Below are positions 21,099-28,283 of a stretch of DNA of 64,000 nucleotides, piece by piece. Every line of letters begins with the position of its first letter. Position 1 is the first letter of the stretch. A model generated the notes under the pieces. It searched no databases. It was not told the origin of the DNA and saw only the letters and a list, made by a program, of their open reading frames with translations. Source of the stretch: Bradyrhizobium cosmicum. GTDB taxonomy: Bacteria > Pseudomonadota > Alphaproteobacteria > Rhizobiales > Xanthobacteraceae. The stretch is from contig NZ_CP041656.2 of assembly GCF_007290395.2 (NCBI RefSeq), forward strand, positions 2,604,001 to 2,668,000. The letters are read 5' to 3'. The position numbers were made by a program, and so were the translations under genes.

Positions 21099-22019
21099 TC
21101 AACTGCAATTCGTGACCTGGTTGGAGCACAGACCGCGCCACCAGCCGCGGACGCCGTCCTGGCTCTCGACCAGGCCCCAGAGGCCGCTGCAGGCGAAGAT
21201 GCGCTTCGGGCCGCCGTCCGTGTCGATCGGGCCGCCGAGCTCGCGCTGGGCGGGCATCCATTTGGCATCGACGAAGGGCGCCTGAAACAGTCCGCCCATG
21301 CGGGTCGCGCCGTTGGCATAGGCGGCGCCGACCTTGTTGGAGGCGACCCAACCGCGGCCGGCATAGGGTTTCGGCGCGCTGCGTGGATATCGTTTGTCGT
21401 CCTCGTAATCCTTGCCCGGCGGCTTGGCGCCTTCGATCAGAAACCAGCCGTCTCTGAATCCGATGATGCGGAATTCGGTGAGCCAGCCGCCGTCGGGCGT
21501 GTTCTCGGCGCCGCCGAGCTTGAGCCGGTAGGGCGGCGGCAGCGTGCCGAGCACGCGCGCCTTGGTTGATGGCTCGGCGCGCACGTTGAGGCCATCAGGA
21601 TCCTTGTCGATGGACCAGGCGCCGAGGTCGCAGGGCTCGGTGCCTGAAGGCAAGCTTGCGCGCTTACCGGCAAGGTCGGCATGCAGCTTGGCGAAATCGG
21701 TGTCGTCGTTGTCAGGATCCGGTCCGGTGCGCGGCTTCAGCTCGGCCGAGATCGCGCGCGTCGCATCCGGTGTGAGCGTGACGACGAGCGTCTGGCGCGC
21801 AGCGAACACGCTTGCCGGGGTCTTTGGATCGTTCGACGTGGCGGGATCAAGTGCGAGGTAGCCGGTCGCGCCATCGGTCCGGTAGGCGGAGCCTGCGACA
21901 TAGCCTGCGGGTACCATGGCGAGCGCGCTTGCGCGCCACGCCGGTTCGGTGTCATCCGCATGGGCCGCTTGTGTCGCGACGCAGAGGAGCGTTGCCGCGA
22001 TGAGACGGAGAATGCGCAT
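21099..22019 (-). CDS. Secreted protein with SH3-like domain
   Basis: 306 aa. It has a signal peptide (RILRLIAATLLCVATQAAHA). Residues about 130-185 resemble a bacterial SH3 domain (LNVRAEPSTKARVLGTLPPP ... DGWFLIEGA), and the C-terminal region (about 205-306, GRGWVASNKVGAAYANGATR) ends with several Cys/Trp. Such domains bind peptides or cell wall in other periplasmic proteins. The specific function is unknown. It is separated by 19 bases from the 22039-22335 gene and probably follows it on one transcript. Confidence 0.75.
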   Translation of the reverse strand: MRILRLIAATLLCVATQAAHADDTEPAWRASALAMVPAGYVAGSAYRTDGATGYLALDPATSNDPKTPASVFAARQTLVVTLTPDATRAISAELKPRTGPDPDNDDTDFAKLHADLAGKRASLPSGTEPCDLGAWSIDKDPDGLNVRAEPSTKARVLGTLPPPYRLKLGGAENTPDGGWLTEFRIIGFRDGWFLIEGAKPPGKDYEDDKRYPRSAPKPYAGRGWVASNKVGAAYANGATRMGGLFQAPFVDAKWMPAQRELGGPIDTDGGPKRIFACSGLWGLVESQDGVRGWWRGLCSNQVTNCS

Positions 22020-22038
22020 GGTTGCCTGATACGCGGCT

Positions 22039-22335
22039 TTACGCCTTCGTACCGGTGAACGGGAAACTGCCCATCGGGCCGATGCCCATTTCGCCGCTCA
22101 TGCTGTCGCCGGAGACCTTTCCGATGAACTCGAGCGTCAGCGGCATCGGCTTGTCGATCGAGACTTTCCAGTTGACGGCGTCGCCGCTGATGGTGCCGTC
22201 GAAGATCTCGGCGGAGTTGCCATCGGCGCCCTGGGTGCCCGTCAGCGTGCCGCCGGAGCTCGACAGGGTCAGCGTCGCCTGGCGCTCGCCCATCGGTGTC
22301 GTCATGGTCAGATTCCAGTTGCCGTCCACGGCCAT
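22039..22335 (-). CDS. Small beta-rich hypothetical protein
   Basis: 98 aa from ATG 22335, with GGGAGA 6 bases upstream. The sequence alternates short beta strands (WNLTMTTPMGERQATLTLSS, GTISGDAVNWKVSIDKPMPL, GKVSGDSMSGEMGIGPMGSF), suggesting a small beta sandwich or barrel without signal peptide. This pattern is common in rhizobial hypothetical proteins whose function is not known. A longer in-frame extension to 22629 is Arg-rich antisense-like sequence and was not used. Confidence 0.72.
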   Translation of the reverse strand: MAVDGNWNLTMTTPMGERQATLTLSSSGGTLTGTQGADGNSAEIFDGTISGDAVNWKVSIDKPMPLTLEFIGKVSGDSMSGEMGIGPMGSFPFTGTKA

Positions 22336-22442
22336 TCCCGTCTCCCGAACAAATCCCGGCGGGCTACGACGATCCGCAGCCAGTCCTGGGCCGAGCGTAT
22401 AGCGCAACTTGTCGCGGCTGCCTAACCCCGCGTGAGCGGCAA

Positions 22443-22997
22443 TCAGGCGCGGGCCGCAGCACGCCGGCGGCTGGTGACGACGAGCCGGAGCACGATGTAC
22501 TGGACGGCAAAGGCGAGGATCTTGGCGCCGCCTGCGACGACCGAGATATAGAATGCCCACAGCTTCAGATCGCCGGTCGAGGCAACCACGATCGTGCCGG
22601 CGCCAATCAAGAACATCAGCGCGGCCCATACATAACCCGCGGCCGTTACATATTCAGGGACTGTTTCCGTCACGATCGGCGGCATGTAGCGCAGCATCCA
22701 GCCGCGCTTGAGCATGATGGTCCCGATCGCAAAATGCGCGATCGCAGGCTTTGCCAGCATGAAGCGGGGATCATTGGTCAACAGCGTAACCGCCCCGAGC
22801 ACGACGACGAGTCCGAGACTCGCATAGGTCATGAAGCTCAGCTGGTGCCCCTTGACGCGAGCATAGATCACTTGGGCGATCGCACCGGCAATCGCCACCG
22901 ATGTCGCGAGGATGACGTTGTCGGTGACGAGATAAATGATCAGGAAGATGATCGCCGACAGGAAGTCGGAAGCGAGGCGGGCGAATACGTCCTTCAT
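22443..22997 (-). CDS. YciB/IspZ-like inner-membrane protein
   Basis: 184 aa, five or six membrane helices. The central part follows the YciB (intracellular septation protein A) pattern: NVILATSVAIAGAIAQVIYA, VVVLGAVTLLTNDPRFMLAKPA and MLKRGW. YciB proteins affect envelope synthesis and septation in enterics. It is 12 bases downstream of the membrane-protein gene at 23010-23585, in one unit whose promoter carries two TetR-type operators. A housekeeping yciB may exist elsewhere, so this could be a specialised paralog. Confidence 0.75.
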   Translation of the reverse strand: MKDVFARLASDFLSAIIFLIIYLVTDNVILATSVAIAGAIAQVIYARVKGHQLSFMTYASLGLVVVLGAVTLLTNDPRFMLAKPAIAHFAIGTIMLKRGWMLRYMPPIVTETVPEYVTAAGYVWAALMFLIGAGTIVVASTGDLKLWAFYISVVAGGAKILAFAVQYIVLRLVVTSRRRAAARA

Positions 22998-23009
22998 CGT
23001 CGATCCTGT

Positions 23010-23585
23010 TCAGTGAGGGGTGGGCAGTGCGCCGGCCAGCTTACCGTACTTGATTTGGCAATATTCAGGATACCACTTCGTGAAATAGATCGCACTGTTG
23101 CGGGCGGCGAAGGCGACCGCAAGGCCCGACCAGACTGGCAGGCCGGGGAAGCAGAGCAGCACGATGTTCGCTGCCATCATCAACAGCGCGGCCGCAGTCC
23201 AGGCACCGGTGATGATGTAGTTGGCAGTGAGGAAGCCGGGCATCGCCGCGGTCTCGGCGGGGACCGCTTCAACCGCATATTGCAGCGTGAAGGGACGGCG
23301 AACAAGCATCGAGCCGAGCGAGATCACGACGATTCCGATATCGACCGACAGCTTGACGCCGAGCGTGCCGAGCGCGGGATCGACCAGCGCGAGGGTGAGG
23401 CCGATGGCGGCGAAGACGATCGCCGGGCCCGCGGCCAGGATCTTCACGGAGCGGCCGCGCGCAACGTCGATCGCGATGGTGGCGAGGCAGATCGCGGCGG
23501 CTGCGAACACGCTTGAAGTGGCCGACGTCACCAGCATCAGGAAAGAGTAGGCGGCGTAGGGCGCGAGGATCAGGAAAATCGCCAT
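23010..23585 (-). CDS. Multi-pass membrane protein, unknown
   Basis: 191 aa with about five or six predicted membrane helices (LILAPYAAYSFLMLVTSATS, VFAAAAICLATIAIDVARG, ITGAWTAAALLMMAANIVLL). The C-terminal segment RNSAIYFTKWYPEYCQIKYG is hydrophilic. I do not recognise the family. It is the first gene of a two-gene unit with the YciB-like gene. Its start codon is 21 bases from the first TetR-type operator (23606-23624), so it is very probably repressed by the TetR protein encoded at 25559 or a relative. Confidence 0.75.
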   Translation of the reverse strand: MAIFLILAPYAAYSFLMLVTSATSSVFAAAAICLATIAIDVARGRSVKILAAGPAIVFAAIGLTLALVDPALGTLGVKLSVDIGIVVISLGSMLVRRPFTLQYAVEAVPAETAAMPGFLTANYIITGAWTAAALLMMAANIVLLCFPGLPVWSGLAVAFAARNSAIYFTKWYPEYCQIKYGKLAGALPTPH

Positions 23586-23605
23586 GGATGGCCTCGGTCA
23601 GGCTA

Positions 23606-23676
23606 ATCTTTACGGTGTCAAGATCGATAGTCGAGCCGGTCCGGCGGGTCAAGCGAAATCTTTACAGTGTCAAAAT
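23606..23676 (-). promoter_or_regulatory. Promoter with two TetR-type operators (module A)
   Basis: Operator 1 is 23606-23624 (ATCTTTAC-GGT-GTCAAGAT) and operator 2 is 23658-23676 (ATCTTTAC-AGT-GTCAAAAT). Between them, reading leftward, are -35 TTGACC (23652-23647), a 17-base spacer and -10 TATCGA (23629-23624). The arrangement would fire toward the gene starting at 23585. The whole block is a diverged copy of module B at 25467-25538. Operator 2 overlaps the stop codon of the 79-aa gene. Confidence 0.75.
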
Positions 23677-23901
23677 GACGTAAGTGACCTCCAAAAGATG
23701 AAGTGCGGCAACGGCTTGGTCGGACGCCTCTTGGGCGAATTCCGCCCAGGGCAGGCGCGACAGGAGCGGCAGTCCGGTGGCGATCAGGAGGCCAATGGCG
23801 AGCAGGATGCCGCCGTTGAAAATGGTCCGGCTGCTCCGCTGGAGCCGGTTCGTCCGGAACGCGAGCGCGGCGAGGCAGTCCGTGATTGAGGGCAGGTGCA
23901 T
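23662..23901 (-). CDS. Small membrane protein, unknown
   Basis: 79 aa from ATG 23901, with AGGAG 8 bases upstream. It has one clear membrane helix (NGGILLAIGLLIATGLPLLS) and a weaker amphipathic C-terminal helix (SDQAVAALHLLEVTYVILTL). Its last codons and TAA lie inside TetR-type operator 2 of module A, and it points the same way as the 23585 gene. It could therefore be the upstream member of the same region, or be cut off by repressor binding downstream. The family is unknown. Confidence 0.6.
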   Translation of the reverse strand: MHLPSITDCLAALAFRTNRLQRSSRTIFNGGILLAIGLLIATGLPLLSRLPWAEFAQEASDQAVAALHLLEVTYVILTL

Positions 23902-23984
23902 GGGAGGCTCCTCTTCTGTCCTTCCGGGGCGACGCGACGCGTCGAGCTCTGATGCGCAATTGCGCATCGGAGAATCCATCGGGC

Positions 23985-24043
23985 GTCAGACGTGTGGCAA
24001 AATGGATTCCGGCTTCGCGCTAACGCGCGCCCCGGAATGACGA
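23985..24043. repeat. REP-like palindrome (single unit)
   Basis: AATGGATTCCGGCTTCGCGC followed by GCGCGCCCCGGAATGACG. It is a shorter relative of the element at 10707-10811 (shared GGATTCCGG and CCCCGGAATGACG ends). It sits in the gap between the carotenoid oxygenase stop and the small membrane protein. Confidence 0.6.
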
Positions 24044-24051
24044 GGGGAGAG

Positions 24052-25449
24052 CTACGCCGCCCCCACCCAATTGCCGTGAAAGCCGTCGGGCACGCGATGG
24101 CCGAGCTGCACCAGCGCGACGGGGCCCGCCTCGACGTCGGTGGCGTTGAATACGGCAAGGTCGCTGCGGTTTTCCCGCGCGCGCCAGACAACCGCGAGCA
24201 GCCAGCCGTCGCCTTCGGCCGCATCCCTCGCGCGCTCGACGAACACCGGCTCGGAGATGGTGTCGCCGGCCGGCAGCAGATATTGGCCGAGCCGCCTGCC
24301 GTTGCCGTCGGCATGCACGATGCCTGACAGCGCGCCGAACATCGGCAGTTTCGGATTGGCGCAGGCGTACCAGCCGTGATGGTTCTTCAGCCCCGCGCGA
24401 CGGTCGTCGATGCGGGGGAATTCGCCGGTGAGATCGTCCAGATACGTCTGCTGGAAGCGGTCGGTATTGCCGGAGAGATCGAACGTCCAGCGGCAGTGGC
24501 GCGCGCGCGATTTATCGGGATCGGTCGGCCGGCCGTCGGGATGCGGAAACAGCGGCGCTTCCTCGAACTGCATGACGTCGGCGACGATGCGGCCATCGTC
24601 CTCCCACGCATTCATGACGTGGAAGACGTAGCAGGCCTCGGCGCGAAACCAGACGATGTCCTTGGCTGCGCCGTTGCGCTTCATCACGCCGACATAGGCG
24701 CCCTTGTCCGGCTCCCAGGCATAAGGCGGCCGTCCGCTCATGGCGCGCTCCATGCTGCCTGTGATGGGGAGGATCGGAAACAGCACGTGGTTCTCGGTGA
24801 CGATGAAGTCGTGGACCATGCTGGCATAGGGCGCCTCGAAGCGTTCGAACCGCGTCGCCTTGCCTGTTACATCGATCGATCCCCAGGAGAGGGAAGGCGT
24901 CAGCGGTCCCGCCGCGTTGTAGCCGAAGAACACGAGCTCGCCGGTCGCGGGATCGGTCTTCGGATGCGCGGTAAAGCTGCCGGCGACGCGGCCCTGATAA
25001 TTGTGATAGCCGCGCGTTGCCAGCGTGCCCGGCTCGATCTCGGTCGGCAGGTGCGCTTCTTCCAGTGCGAGCAATTTGCCGGCATGGAAGATGATGTTGG
25101 TGTTGGCGACGCCGCCGTCGGTGAGGTTTTGCGGTGCATCCGGCAGCTTGCGGCCGAAGCCGCCGAACAGCGCGCGGCCGGCATCATGCTCGGCCAGCCA
25201 TTTTGGCGTGCGGACCCAGCGGTTGCGATAGCTGGCGCGGCCGTTTTCGAGATGGAAGGCGTGCAGCATGCCGTCGCCGACGAACCAGTGCGCGCCGGGC
25301 GCGTCGAACTGCGGATTGGGGCCGTTGCGATACAGCGTGCCGTTCAGGTCCCGCGGCAATTCGCCGACGATCCTGAGGAAGGGCGCGTCGGCCTCGAATG
25401 GAATCGGCCCGAGATTGTTGCGGCGCTCGATGATGGCGTCCGGCTGCAC
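24052..25449 (-). CDS. Carotenoid oxygenase family dioxygenase
   Basis: 465 aa. Family enzymes are non-heme iron dioxygenases that cleave a C=C bond of carotenoids, apocarotenoids or stilbenes. The four iron-binding histidines are visible: His162 (FTAHPKTDP), His213 (SMVHDFIVTENH), His277 (YVFHVMNAWEDDG) and His458 (DGFHGNWVG). The N-terminus has GTLYRNGPNPQF and WFVGDGMLHAF, both standard. The length is typical. It is transcribed away from the TetR gene; its promoter (-35 at 25514-25509, -10 at 25491-25486) lies between two operators. The actual substrate cannot be read from sequence. Confidence 0.92.
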   Translation of the reverse strand: MQPDAIIERRNNLGPIPFEADAPFLRIVGELPRDLNGTLYRNGPNPQFDAPGAHWFVGDGMLHAFHLENGRASYRNRWVRTPKWLAEHDAGRALFGGFGRKLPDAPQNLTDGGVANTNIIFHAGKLLALEEAHLPTEIEPGTLATRGYHNYQGRVAGSFTAHPKTDPATGELVFFGYNAAGPLTPSLSWGSIDVTGKATRFERFEAPYASMVHDFIVTENHVLFPILPITGSMERAMSGRPPYAWEPDKGAYVGVMKRNGAAKDIVWFRAEACYVFHVMNAWEDDGRIVADVMQFEEAPLFPHPDGRPTDPDKSRARHCRWTFDLSGNTDRFQQTYLDDLTGEFPRIDDRRAGLKNHHGWYACANPKLPMFGALSGIVHADGNGRRLGQYLLPAGDTISEPVFVERARDAAEGDGWLLAVVWRARENRSDLAVFNATDVEAGPVALVQLGHRVPDGFHGNWVGAA

Positions 25450-25466
25450 GGCGTATCCCTCCGTTT

Positions 25467-25538
25467 ATCTTTACATCGTAAAGATCAAATAGAGCCAATC
25501 GCGGCGCCGGTCAAGCGAAATCTTTACACTGTCAATAT
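25467..25538. promoter_or_regulatory. Divergent promoter with two TetR-type operators (module B)
   Basis: Operator 1 is 25467-25485 (ATCTTTAC-ATC-GTAAAGAT, perfect 8-base arms) and operator 2 is 25520-25538 (ATCTTTAC-ACT-GTCAATAT). Between them, reading leftward to the carotenoid oxygenase, are -35 TTGACC (25514-25509), 17 bases and -10 TATTTG (25491-25486). For the TetR gene, TTTACA at 25523 and TATAGC at 25546 (17 apart) are a possible promoter. Operator spacing (53) nearly equals that of module A (52). Confidence 0.8.
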
Positions 25539-25558
25539 TGCGTCATATAGCTGGGTCC

Positions 25559-26272
25559 ATGGCCAAGTCAGAAACGGCGCGTCGCCCGCGCACTTCGAAG
25601 AAAACGTCCTCGGCATCGTCGGCGCCGCCCCGCACCGCGAGCGCGAAGACCGAGGCGCCTTATCATCACGGCGCCCTGCGCGAGGCGTTGCTGCAGGCGG
25701 CCGAGCGGGTGCTGGAGCGCGACGGGCTTTCCGGCCTGACCTTGCGCGCGGTGGCGCGCGAGGCGGGCGTGTCGCACGCTGCACCCACCCATCATTTCGG
25801 CGACCTCACCGGCTTGCTCAGCGAGCTCGCCGCCGTCGGCTTCCGCCAGTTCAACGCCGCGATGGCGTCCTCCTGCGATGCCGCGACCACTCCGATGGAG
25901 CGCGCGCTGGCGCGGCCGAAAGCCTATGTCGCCTATGCGCAGGCCCATCCCGGCATGTACGGCATCATGTTCCGCACCGAACGCCTCGATTATTCCCGGC
26001 CGTCGCTGCACGAGGCGGCCGAGGCCTCCTTCGCCGGGCTTGCCAACGCCATCGGCATGATGCGGCAGGAGCAGATCAGCGAGGACTCGCTGACGCTGAA
26101 CCAGGGCGCTGCGATCGCGCGCGCCTGGTCGATGGTGCACGGTTTCACCATGCTGCTGCTCGACGGACGGCTCGAGGACATCATGGGGCGCCTGCCCGAG
26201 GGCACCACGCCTGAACGACTGTTCGAGGCAATGCTGACGGCGCCCATGAGCGGGAAGCTGCCGGGCCCCTGA
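25559..26272 (+). CDS. TetR/AcrR family transcriptional repressor
   Basis: 237 aa from ATG 25559. It has a Lys/Arg/Ser-rich N-terminal tail (1-35), then the TetR DNA-binding domain (HHGALREALLQAAERVLERD ... LTLRAVAREAGVSHAAPTHH, about 38-90). A helical ligand-binding domain follows, with QAHPGMYGIMFRTERLDY as in the TetR_C_33-type proteins. It is divergent from the carotenoid oxygenase and starts 20 bases after operator 2, so it is probably autoregulated. No Shine-Dalgarno is seen, and the predicted start of transcription is close to the ATG, so the mRNA may be leaderless. The inducer is unknown; an apocarotenoid is a reasonable guess. Confidence 0.9.
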   Translation: MAKSETARRPRTSKKTSSASSAPPRTASAKTEAPYHHGALREALLQAAERVLERDGLSGLTLRAVAREAGVSHAAPTHHFGDLTGLLSELAAVGFRQFNAAMASSCDAATTPMERALARPKAYVAYAQAHPGMYGIMFRTERLDYSRPSLHEAAEASFAGLANAIGMMRQEQISEDSLTLNQGAAIARAWSMVHGFTMLLLDGRLEDIMGRLPEGTTPERLFEAMLTAPMSGKLPGP

Positions 26273-26320
26273 TGGGTCGGCCCGAACGCAACCCTTGCCA
26301 CCGTCGGGCGTTGACGCCGC

Positions 26321-26938
26321 ATGGCAAGAGCACCCCGCGCGCCCTGGAAACGCGCCAGCCCGCGCAAACGCACGGGCAAGGCGTCAAAGCATCTTACGCC
26401 CTCGCAGAAATCGGCGGCAAAGGCACGCGCGCGCCGCGCCGGCCGCCGCTATCCGAATCTCGTGGACAACATGCGCATGGCAGCGAAGAAAAACACCAAG
26501 GCGAAATCCGCAACGAAGAAATCCGCGAAGGCGCGCAAGCGCAAAACCTCGACCAAGGCCGTGAAGAAGGGCGTCAAGAAGACTGCACGCAAACGCGGTA
26601 CATCGGCGAAGCAAAAGGACCCGCGCGGCGGCCTGACCGCCGCGGGTCGCAAAGCCTTCGCACGCGAGCAAGGCGCGCATCTAAAGCCGGGTGTCACCAA
26701 GCGTGACTCCGAGATGACGCCGCAGGAGATGCGGCGCAAGGGAAGCTGGGCAGTGCGCTTCTACGGCCGCGCGAAGCTGCCGCCGCTGGTAGATGCCAGG
26801 GGGAGGCCGACGCGGTACGCTTTGTCGGCCCACGCCTGGGGCGAACCCGTTCCGAAGACGGTGGCGGCGGCCCGGCGCATCGCCGCCCAGGGAGAGCGGC
26901 TGTTGGCCCGTTACCACCGCGCCAAGGCAAAGACCTAG
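26321..26938 (+). CDS. Lys/Arg-rich DUF6321 domain protein
   Basis: 205 aa. Residues 1-100 are extremely basic with repeated AKKxxKAKSATKKSAKARKR-type stretches like the tails of H1-type or Hc2-type nucleoid proteins. The C-terminal part (about 98-200, DPRGGLTAAGRKAFAREQGA ... ALSAHAWGEPVPKTVAAARR) matches what I know as DUF6321. It is probably a DNA- or RNA-binding protein. A second in-frame ATG before MAAKKNTK could give a shorter form. A GCAAC-N16-CGTT match at 26288-26312 weakly resembles an EcfG promoter. It overlaps the convergent gene stop by four bases. Confidence 0.8.
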   Translation: MARAPRAPWKRASPRKRTGKASKHLTPSQKSAAKARARRAGRRYPNLVDNMRMAAKKNTKAKSATKKSAKARKRKTSTKAVKKGVKKTARKRGTSAKQKDPRGGLTAAGRKAFAREQGAHLKPGVTKRDSEMTPQEMRRKGSWAVRFYGRAKLPPLVDARGRPTRYALSAHAWGEPVPKTVAAARRIAAQGERLLARYHRAKAKT

Positions 26939-27543
26939 CGCCGCGTCGCGAGCTGGACCGCGCGGCCGCTGGTGCCGATGATCTTTACCTCGTCCCTGTC
27001 GCAGTTGAAGCCGCGGGCGACCTCGTCAGCCGCGTTGCGGGCAAGCTCATTGGCGTTCGGATTGGCTGTCGCGTCGACATAGGCAACATGGCAGACCGGG
27101 CCCGGCGGCAGCCGCGTCACGACCAGCATGGCCTTGGTGTTCGGCCGTCCCTGCTTGTCGAGGTCGGTGCCGTCGGCGATGTGCCAGCGCTGGATGATCG
27201 CGAATGGCTTTCCACCCGCCGCGCGCCACTCGATGGTGATCTCCGACGAATTGAACGGGCCGAACCAGACCTTCGCCGCCGGCTCCTCGCTCGCGGCCTT
27301 GCGATTGCGGCCGACCGAGACGATTTCGCGCAAATCGTCCTCCGAGATCAGCACCATGAGCCCGGCCTTGCCCGGGCAGACCCGCGTGGTGCTGCCGTCA
27401 AGCTCGCTGGGTTTGCCGATCTGGCGGCAATCCTTTGGCGCGGTGGAGGTGTAGGTGCTGCTGCCCAGCGATTGGGCGTCGGCATTACCTGCGTTCGAGC
27501 AGGCAAGCAGCCCGGCCAGGCAAATCAACGCAATACGCCCCAT
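26935..27543 (-). CDS. Secreted hypothetical protein
   Basis: 202 aa from ATG 27543 (an in-frame start at 27600 would add 19 residues before the signal). The N-terminus reads as a signal peptide (GRIALICLAGLLACSNAGNA then DAQSLG), with a Cys at LLACS that could also be a lipobox. The body has mixed alpha/beta content and two Cys pairs (KDCRQ / RVCPG and PVCHV / FNCDR). Similar proteins are annotated as hypothetical in Bradyrhizobium; no function is known to me. It is convergent with the DUF6321 gene. Confidence 0.72.
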   Translation of the reverse strand: MGRIALICLAGLLACSNAGNADAQSLGSSTYTSTAPKDCRQIGKPSELDGSTTRVCPGKAGLMVLISEDDLREIVSVGRNRKAASEEPAAKVWFGPFNSSEITIEWRAAGGKPFAIIQRWHIADGTDLDKQGRPNTKAMLVVTRLPPGPVCHVAYVDATANPNANELARNAADEVARGFNCDRDEVKIIGTSGRAVQLATRR

Positions 27544-27706
27544 GATGACGCCCTGATGCAGCGGGAACTCCGTACCATCAGACGTCTTCATTGTGGGCAA
27601 GGTTCAAACAGAGGCGGGATATACCTGACAGGGCCGAGGAATCGTTCTAGAAGAGCGGCTTCGCTTGAGGCATCGGGCCTCGTTTGCGTCCTCATTTTTC
27701 TCGATC

Positions 27707-28273
27707 ATGCCAGCCATCGCTTCCAGCAAATCCTATCGTGTCGGCCGTTCCAAGACCGGACTTGGCCTCTTCGCCACCATGCCGATCAAGAAGGGGACCC
27801 GGATCATCCGTTATTTCGGACCGATCCTGGACTCCAAGATCCCAGCGCATGACGAGATCGAGAACAAGTATCTGTTCGAGCTCAACAACCGCTGGACCAT
27901 CGACGGTTCGGTGCGCAAGAACCTCGCCCGCTACATCAACCATTCCTGCCGGCCCAACGCCGAATCCGACGTTAGGCCGCGCGAGCGCAAGGTTTTCATC
28001 CGCGCCATCAAGAACATCGAGCCGGGCGACGAGATCAACTACGATTACGGCACCGATTATTTCAAAGCCTATCTGAAGCCGATCGGCTGCAAGTGCGACT
28101 CGTGCGAGAAGAAGCGCAAGAAGCTGCGCGCAGAGGCGCGCGCCGAACGCGCCAAGGTGAAGGCCCGCGCTGAGCGTAAGGCGCTGAAGGCTGGCGCGAA
28201 GGGCGCGCTCTCGAAAAAGAAGAAGCTGAACGGCAAGCATTTCGGCGGCAAGGTCGGCCGGGCGAAGGCGTAG
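27707..28273 (+). CDS. SET-domain protein lysine methyltransferase
   Basis: 188 aa from ATG 27707 (TTG at 27665 possible). The SET fold is clear: GLGLFATMPIKKGTRIIRYF at the start, the catalytic/AdoMet motif ARYINHSCRPNAESD and the closing GDEINYDYGTDYF, then a post-SET-like GCKCDSC. A Lys/Arg-rich tail of about 55 residues follows (KKRKKLRAEARAERAKVKAR). It should transfer methyl groups to protein lysines. Bacterial members are sporadic; a chlamydial one methylates histone-like proteins. A Lys-rich DUF6321 protein is encoded 0.8 kb upstream on the same strand. Confidence 0.9.
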   Translation: MPAIASSKSYRVGRSKTGLGLFATMPIKKGTRIIRYFGPILDSKIPAHDEIENKYLFELNNRWTIDGSVRKNLARYINHSCRPNAESDVRPRERKVFIRAIKNIEPGDEINYDYGTDYFKAYLKPIGCKCDSCEKKRKKLRAEARAERAKVKARAERKALKAGAKGALSKKKKLNGKHFGGKVGRAKA

Positions 28274-28283
28274 CTTCCGCCGG

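Noticed and set aside
22296..23516. 406-codon plus-strand frame over the YciB-like and membrane-protein genes
   Set aside because: Antisense; the minus-strand products have clear membrane helices.
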